Part shown: one piece after another, positions 59,502-64,000 of the stretch | Layout: every line of letters begins with the position of its first letter | Position numbering within the stretch: position 1 is the first letter of the stretch | Source: Arsukibacterium perlucidum DSM 18276 | GTDB lineage: Bacteria; Pseudomonadota; Gammaproteobacteria; Enterobacterales; Alteromonadaceae | DNA: 64,000 bases | Direction: 5' to 3' | Assembly (NCBI RefSeq): GCF_000382165.1 | Contig: NZ_KB907716.1 | Coordinates: 1 to 64,000 of the forward strand | The notes under the pieces: model-generated | Seen by the model: the letters and a program-made list of their open reading frames with translations, nothing else | Told to the model about the DNA's origin: nothing | Database searches by the model: none | Position numbers and translations under genes: made by a program

Positions 59502-61532
59502 ATGAAATACTCACTGATGCTGTTAACTGCTTTAGCGGCAGCACCTCTGGCGGCGCCACTTGCAGCGAAGGCGCCGTTAACGGTAGAACACCTGAATCAG
59601 TTTAATAAGATTAATGCCATTAGCCTGTCAAACGATGGCCGCTATCTGGCGTATGTGCAAAGCAACGGCGGTTTCGCTCCGGCTGATCACAGCACTGACA
59701 TTTACTTAAAAGACTTGCGCCAGGACAGCCCGGCTAAACGCTTAACCCAAAGTACTGCCAGTGAACGGGCGCTGGCGTTTAGCCATGATGGCCAACACTT
59801 ATATTTTATTGCCAATCGTAGTGGCAGCAATCAGGTATGGCGTTTGCCGCTAAGCGGTGGCGAAGCGCTGCAACTTACCGATTTACCGCTACCGGTTGAG
59901 GGCTTTAAAGTCGCGGCAGACGGTAAAACAGTGGCGCTGTCGCTGGCGGTATTGCCGGGTTGCGACACGTTAAAATGTACGGTAGATGCAAAAGCCGCTG
60001 AGCAAGAGCGCAAAGACAGTGCGCTGGCGTATGACAGCCTGATGGTGCGGCACTGGGACCATTGGCGCACACCTTACCGCAGCCAGTTGCATGTTGCGGC
60101 TATTGCTGATGGCATGGTGACCGATGCTAAAAACCTGATAAGCGACTGGGATACCGATATTGCTGGCATCGAACAGGTGGCTTTCACCCCGGATAATCAG
60201 CATCTGGTATTCAGTGCTAAAGCACCGGGTAAGGATCAGGCCTGGCACACTAATTTTGATATTTATCAGGTATCGGTTAATGGCGGTGAGAAAATAAACT
60301 TAACCGCTGACAATCAAGCTTGGGATGCCAAACCAAAGTTCTCGGCAGATGGCCGCTTTATGGCTTACTTAGCCATGACCAAACCAGGTGCTGAAGCTGA
60401 TCGCTTTGGTTTAATGTTACTGGATATGGTGACCGGACAGCGCAAAGAGCTGGCAGCAGATTTTGACCGTTCAGTCAGTGACTATCAGTTCGGTAGCGAC
60501 AACCGGACTATTTATGTCACCAGCCAGGATGTCGGTCAGTACAGTATTTTTGCCATTAACACCAGTTTTGGCGATGTGCGTAAAGTATACGGTAACGGCT
60601 ACGCTGGTAATTTACAGGTGGCTGGCGACAAATTGGTGTTTACCAATCACCGCTTAGATATGCCCACCGAAGTATTTGCAATTACTAACGATGGCGGCCA
60701 GCTAACCCAGCTAACCGATATCAATGCTAAATGGCGGGAGCAAGTGCAGTTTGGTGACTACGAGCAATTCAGCTTTAAAGGCGCCAATGATGCCACAGTA
60801 TATGGATATCTGGTTAAACCGTGGAACTTTGATGCCAGCAAAAAATACCCAATGGCGTTTTTAGTTCATGGCGGGCCGCAGGGTAGTTTTGGCAATATGT
60901 TTAACGAGCGCTGGAATGCTCAGATGTATGCCGCTAAAGGTTATGCCGTGGTAATGGTCGATTTTCATGGCTCTACCGGTTATGGCCAGGCGTTTACCGA
61001 TTCCATCAGTCGTGATTGGGGCGGTAAGCCGTTAGAAGATCTTAAAAAAGGCTTTGAGTATATCGTCAAAGCTCAACCGTGGATTGACGGTAACCGTGCC
61101 TGCGCACTGGGTGCATCGTACGGCGGTTATATGATGAACTGGATTGCCGGTAACTGGCCAACGGGCTTTAAATGTCTGGTTAACCACGCCGGTCTATACG
61201 ATATGCCAAGCTTTTATGGCAGCACCGAAGAGCTCTGGTTTCCGGAGTTCGATTTAGGTGGACCCGCCTGGCAGGAAGGCAGTGATTATCAGAAATTTAA
61301 CCCGGCAGCGCATGCTGATAAATGGCAAACGCCGATGCTGGTTATTCACGGTTTAAAAGATTACCGGGTGCCTTATGCCCAGGGGCTGGGGGCTTTTACC
61401 AACCTGCAACGCAAAGGTATTGATTCGCGCCTGGTGATTTTCCCGGATGAGAACCACTGGATCTTAAATAAAGATAACCGGGTGCGCTGGTACGGTGAAG
61501 TGTTTGAATGGCTGGAGAAGTACACTAAATAA
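59502..61532 (+). CDS. S9 family (acylaminoacyl/dipeptidyl) peptidase
   Basis: A signal peptide (YSLMLLTALAAAPLAAPLAA) points to periplasmic or outer location. Residues about 25-410 form a beta-propeller with WD-like repeats (AISLSNDGRYLAYVQ, ALAFSHDGQHLYFIAN), and 410-676 the alpha/beta-hydrolase domain. The triad is in CALGASYGGYMMNW (Ser near 539), IHGLKDYRVP (Asp near 620) and FPDENHWI (His near 651). It trims peptides, consistent with the secreted protease and TonB receptor in the same window. The gene is monocistronic. Confidence 0.94.
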   Translation: MKYSLMLLTALAAAPLAAPLAAKAPLTVEHLNQFNKINAISLSNDGRYLAYVQSNGGFAPADHSTDIYLKDLRQDSPAKRLTQSTASERALAFSHDGQHLYFIANRSGSNQVWRLPLSGGEALQLTDLPLPVEGFKVAADGKTVALSLAVLPGCDTLKCTVDAKAAEQERKDSALAYDSLMVRHWDHWRTPYRSQLHVAAIADGMVTDAKNLISDWDTDIAGIEQVAFTPDNQHLVFSAKAPGKDQAWHTNFDIYQVSVNGGEKINLTADNQAWDAKPKFSADGRFMAYLAMTKPGAEADRFGLMLLDMVTGQRKELAADFDRSVSDYQFGSDNRTIYVTSQDVGQYSIFAINTSFGDVRKVYGNGYAGNLQVAGDKLVFTNHRLDMPTEVFAITNDGGQLTQLTDINAKWREQVQFGDYEQFSFKGANDATVYGYLVKPWNFDASKKYPMAFLVHGGPQGSFGNMFNERWNAQMYAAKGYAVVMVDFHGSTGYGQAFTDSISRDWGGKPLEDLKKGFEYIVKAQPWIDGNRACALGASYGGYMMNWIAGNWPTGFKCLVNHAGLYDMPSFYGSTEELWFPEFDLGGPAWQEGSDYQKFNPAAHADKWQTPMLVIHGLKDYRVPYAQGLGAFTNLQRKGIDSRLVIFPDENHWILNKDNRVRWYGEVFEWLEKYTK

Positions 61533-61580
61533 TAGAAATGTACAGCAGTAAACGACCATGACTCCGGTTACTGCAGAAGT

Positions 61581-61673
61581 CGGTTTGCTCACGCTGACAC
61601 GCCGTAAACCCATCCCTGGGGGCTCGTTTCCGCCCGTCCAGGGCTTCAACGGTCAGCTTAGAGCAATCCGACT
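61581..61673 (-). repeat. Dispersed ~95-bp repeat, copy B
   Basis: The inverse copy of 55637-55732, about 49 bp after the S9 peptidase and just before the YjbR-type gene. Together with copy A it frames a 6-kb segment with nudL, pabB, fumA and the S9 peptidase. The copies differ by a handful of substitutions, mostly near the ends. Confidence 0.75.
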
Positions 61674-61702
61674 CCTGCCTTTCAATTAAAGGAGTGCGTC
61701 CC

Positions 61703-62071
61703 ATGTTCAACTTTCAACAATGCCGTGATTATTGCCTGATGCAACTGCAAAGTGTTGAAGATTTTCCTTTTGGGCCGGATGCCTACGTTTATAAAGTTGC
61801 GGGTAAAATTTTTGCAATCTTAGGCGAAGAGCAGGGCATCGCGCGGGTAAATTTAAAGTGCGACCCGACAGAGGCCTTAATACTGCGCGATATATTTGCC
61901 GCGGTCAGCCCTGGCTATCATATGAATAAACAGCATTGGAATACAGTGTTACTCGATTGCAGCGTGCCGGACAACGAAGTTAAACGGCAGATAGACAACT
62001 CTTATCAACTTATCGTCAAAAGCCTGCCCAAAGCGAAAAGACCGGTATTTATTTCGGGTTCAATAGCTTAA
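61703..62071 (+). CDS. MmcQ/YjbR-like DNA-binding-fold protein
   Basis: The 122-residue protein has the YjbR signature: CRDYCLMQLQSVEDFPFGPD near the N-terminus, ARVNLKCDPTEALILRDIF, and GYHMNKQHWNTVLLD, as in the CyaY-like superfamily. These proteins are annotated as DNA-binding by fold, without a firm function. ATG 61703 follows AAGGAG by 7 nt; the GTG at 61694 is too close. Repeat copy B lies just upstream. Confidence 0.9.
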   Translation: MFNFQQCRDYCLMQLQSVEDFPFGPDAYVYKVAGKIFAILGEEQGIARVNLKCDPTEALILRDIFAAVSPGYHMNKQHWNTVLLDCSVPDNEVKRQIDNSYQLIVKSLPKAKRPVFISGSIA

Positions 62072-62151
62072 AAAATCCACGATGCCTGCCTTGACAATGC
62101 CATGTGCCAAGCCCAAAATACATACAGCCCAGTGTGTACGTTGAGGTGCCT

Positions 62152-62403
62152 ATGTCAACAATAAGTCGAGTTTTCATGAATGGCAATAGTCAGGCTGTAC
62201 GTATCCCGCAGGAGTTTCGTTTGGATACAAATACGGTTGAAATCAGTCGTAACGAGCTGGGAGACTTGGTTATTCATCCTTTGCCACAAAAGCGTGGCGA
62301 AGCATTGATGGCTGCACTGGGTGGTTTTGATCAAGACTTTGTTGAAGAACTTGAAGCAGAATACCAGGCTCAGCCTTTGATGCAAGAAAGGGAAGAACTG
62401 TGA
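62152..62403 (+). CDS. vapB: VapB-type antitoxin (AbrB/SpoVT fold)
   Basis: The 83-residue protein starts MSTISRVFMNGNSQAVRIPQ, the AbrB-like fold of VapB/MazE antitoxins, and ends with a Glu-rich toxin-binding tail (FVEELEAEYQAQPLMQERE). ATG 62152 follows GAGGT by 5 nt. It overlaps vapC by 4 bp. The upstream TTGACA (62092-62097) with an AT-rich -10 region and an imperfect TACATACA/TGTGTACG dyad (about 62119-62140) may be the autoregulated promoter. Confidence 0.93.
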   Translation: MSTISRVFMNGNSQAVRIPQEFRLDTNTVEISRNELGDLVIHPLPQKRGEALMAALGGFDQDFVEELEAEYQAQPLMQEREEL

Positions 62404-62804
62404 TCTATCTGCTTGATACGAATATTCTTATCTACCTGTTAAAAAACAACCCGCCCTCTGTTGCTGCACATATTGACACCTTACCTGCAGAGGCCCAGTT
62501 AAGAATGTCATTTTTTACTTATGCAGAGTTATTGAAAGGGGCGCAGCGAAGTAGTAAAAGCGCTGAAGTGATGCGAAAACTTGTTGTATTGACGCGGCAA
62601 ATTCCAGTTTTATATCAATCTTCTGCTGCACTGTGTCTGCACTATGCTGAGCAATTTAATCGTTTAAAAACTGCTGGCACACCAATAGGCGCTAACGATT
62701 TATGGATCGCCAGTCATGCGTTGGCTGAAAACGCTATATTGGTGACCAATAACACACGAGAGTTTAATCGCGTGACAGGACTGACGGTAGAGAACTGGGT
62801 ATGA
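62400..62804 (+). CDS. vapC: VapC-type PIN-domain ribonuclease toxin
   Basis: The 134-residue PIN nuclease shows the acidic site D6 (MIYLLDTNIL), E43 (YAELLKG), D100 (GANDLWIA) and the last position in TNNTREF. It cuts RNA, often initiator tRNA, when freed from VapB. The start is GTG, overlapping the vapB stop (GTGA). Its stop codon overlaps the ATG of the thiolase gene (ATGA), so toxin and thiolase translation are coupled. Confidence 0.94.
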   Translation: MIYLLDTNILIYLLKNNPPSVAAHIDTLPAEAQLRMSFFTYAELLKGAQRSSKSAEVMRKLVVLTRQIPVLYQSSAALCLHYAEQFNRLKTAGTPIGANDLWIASHALAENAILVTNNTREFNRVTGLTVENWV

Positions 62805-63997
62805 CTATTTTGAACTTAACGGATGTAGTGATATTAGAGGGTGCCCGCACAGCTATTGGTAGCTTTGGTGGCAGCCTGGCCGGTTTAAGTCCGGCAGAGT
62901 TGGGCACAGCGGCCGCGACAGCGGCGATAAGCCGTAGCGCTGTGACGCCAGCAGATATTGATCATGCGGTGTTTGGCCATATTATTACTACTGGCCCGGC
63001 AGATGCCTATCTGGCAAGGCATATAGCGCTTAACAGCGGCATTCTGCCTTCATCTGCTGCCTTTAACGTTAACCGCTTATGTGGCTCCGGGGTACAGGCC
63101 GTGATCTCAGCCGCGCAGCAAATTCAGCTGGGGCAAAGTAGCATAGCCCTGGCAGGCGGTGCTGAGAGCATGAGTAACGGCGCTTACTTACTGCCCGACG
63201 TGCGGCGTGGCTTGCGGATGGGCCATGCTACAACTATCGATCTGACTCTGGGTATTTTAACCGACCCGTTTGGTAGTGGCCATATGGGTGTTACTGCCGA
63301 AACCATTGCCGACCAGTATGGCTTAAGCCGTGCAGATTTAGATGCCTTTGCTGCGCAAAGCCATAGCCGGGCCGCGTATGCGCAGCAGCAAGGCTATTTT
63401 AACGAGCAAATAGTGCCGATTACGGTTAAAGCTGGCCGCACTGAAAGCGTATTTGCCGAGGATGAGCATGTCCGGCCGGATACCAGCATTGAAAGCTTAG
63501 CTAAGTTAAAACCAGCATTTAAAAAAGATGGTATTGTTACCGCAGGTAATGCCTCAGGCTTAAATGACGGGGCGGCTGCTATGGTGCTGACCAGTGTGGC
63601 TGAGGCCAACCGGCGCGGTTTAAAGCCGCGCGCTCGCCTGCTAGGCTGCAGTTTTGCCGGGGTAGCACCCGGCGTAATGGGCCTGGGACCGATACCGGCG
63701 GTAAAACAGGTTTTAGCGCAAAGCGGCTTAAATATTGCGGACCTGGACGTGATTGAGTCAAATGAAGCTTTTGCTGCCCAGGCCTTGGCGGTAAGTCAGG
63801 CACTGGGATTGGACCCGGCAAAAGTAAACCCGAATGGCGGCGCTATCGCGCTGGGCCACCCGGTAGGGGCAACCGGTTCTATTTTAATCATTAAATTGCT
63901 GGCCGAGCTTAAGCGCACGGCTGGCCGCTATGGTTTAGTGACCATGTGCATTGGCGGCGGCCAGGGTATAGCGCTGCTGCTGGAGTCGTTGCAATAG
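62801..63997 (+). CDS. Acetyl-CoA C-acyltransferase (thiolase)
   Basis: The 398-residue thiolase has the acyl-accepting Cys94 in FNVNRLCGSGVQAVISAAQQ, the His in GGAIALGHPVGATG and the second cysteine in VTMCIGGGQG. It catalyses 3-ketoacyl-CoA thiolysis or acetoacetyl-CoA formation; the specificity cannot be read from sequence, although the overall sequence resembles BktB-type enzymes. The start overlaps the vapC stop by 4 bp with no own ribosome-binding site visible. It ends a few bases before the window edge. Confidence 0.93.
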   Translation: MTILNLTDVVILEGARTAIGSFGGSLAGLSPAELGTAAATAAISRSAVTPADIDHAVFGHIITTGPADAYLARHIALNSGILPSSAAFNVNRLCGSGVQAVISAAQQIQLGQSSIALAGGAESMSNGAYLLPDVRRGLRMGHATTIDLTLGILTDPFGSGHMGVTAETIADQYGLSRADLDAFAAQSHSRAAYAQQQGYFNEQIVPITVKAGRTESVFAEDEHVRPDTSIESLAKLKPAFKKDGIVTAGNASGLNDGAAAMVLTSVAEANRRGLKPRARLLGCSFAGVAPGVMGLGPIPAVKQVLAQSGLNIADLDVIESNEAFAAQALAVSQALGLDPAKVNPNGGAIALGHPVGATGSILIIKLLAELKRTAGRYGLVTMCIGGGQGIALLLESLQ

Positions 63998-64000
63998 CGC

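Overview
The window reads as a chromosomal segment of a marine or freshwater gammaproteobacterium of the Rheinheimera / Arsukibacterium / Alishewanella group (order Alteromonadales). I infer this from a base composition near 50 % GC, protein sequences resembling that group, a PsrA-FadE fatty-acid module, a monomeric isocitrate dehydrogenase, a FabH-like PA3286-type ketosynthase, TonB receptor, DUF4826 and Bpt/Aat genes, and E. coli-like gene order in several blocks. No database search was possible.

Layout. 1-4000 is an AT-richer accessory patch: a tandem repeat with a 16-bp palindrome, a candidate 17-codon peptide gene with its own terminator, a two-helix membrane protein directly behind a CI-like S24 repressor, a broken cro, a broken cII and an orphan gene. 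It looks like the remains of a prophage lysogeny region. 4100-7440 is thrS-infC-rpmI-rplT; the thrS leader carries two hairpins that imitate the tRNA-Thr(GGU) anticodon arm, and infC starts with ATT. 7441-11490 (minus) holds a NlpE/META lipoprotein, an alpha/beta hydrolase, upp and an HD-GYP protein. 11643-14246 (minus) is a TonB-dependent receptor with a possible 23-codon leader peptide upstream. 14727-17728 is psrA-fadE with a PsrA-type operator. 17831-18874 is leucine dehydrogenase; 19101-19550 is DUF4826.

19650-25070 (minus) is the block rluE-nudJ-mnmA-hflD-purB-roxA, facing a monomeric isocitrate dehydrogenase (25285-27513). E. coli has the same block with a dimeric icd and with phoPQ between purB and roxA. 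27609-33456 is cspD / clpS-clpA / infA-bpt-aat-trxB, which joins the N-degron writers (Bpt, Aat), reader (ClpS) and unfoldase (ClpA). 33861-39679 holds a secreted subtilisin, a TrhA/hemolysin III protein, a glycosyltransferase, a histone H1-like tail protein, a NIF3 protein and cmoM. 39682-45032 is tamA-tamB (minus). 45336-46850 is a FabH-like synthase and a small CBM48 protein. 47340-52086 is an RND adaptor and pump, the pump ending in a DUF805-like domain. 52131-55496 is a lactate permease, a DUF2007 protein and sdaA. 55805-57785 (minus) is pabB-nudL, then class I fumarase, an S9 peptidase, a YjbR-type protein, a vapBC pair and a thiolase that overlaps vapC. Two inverted copies of a dispersed ~95-bp repeat bracket the pabB-fumarase-S9 segment.

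Most of the window is ordinary core genome. The less ordinary parts are the eroded lysogeny region with its candidate exclusion gene and micro-peptide, the thrS operator, the TonB-receptor leader, the RND-DUF805 fusion, the alternative hairpins before the isocitrate dehydrogenase, and the vapBC-thiolase overlap.
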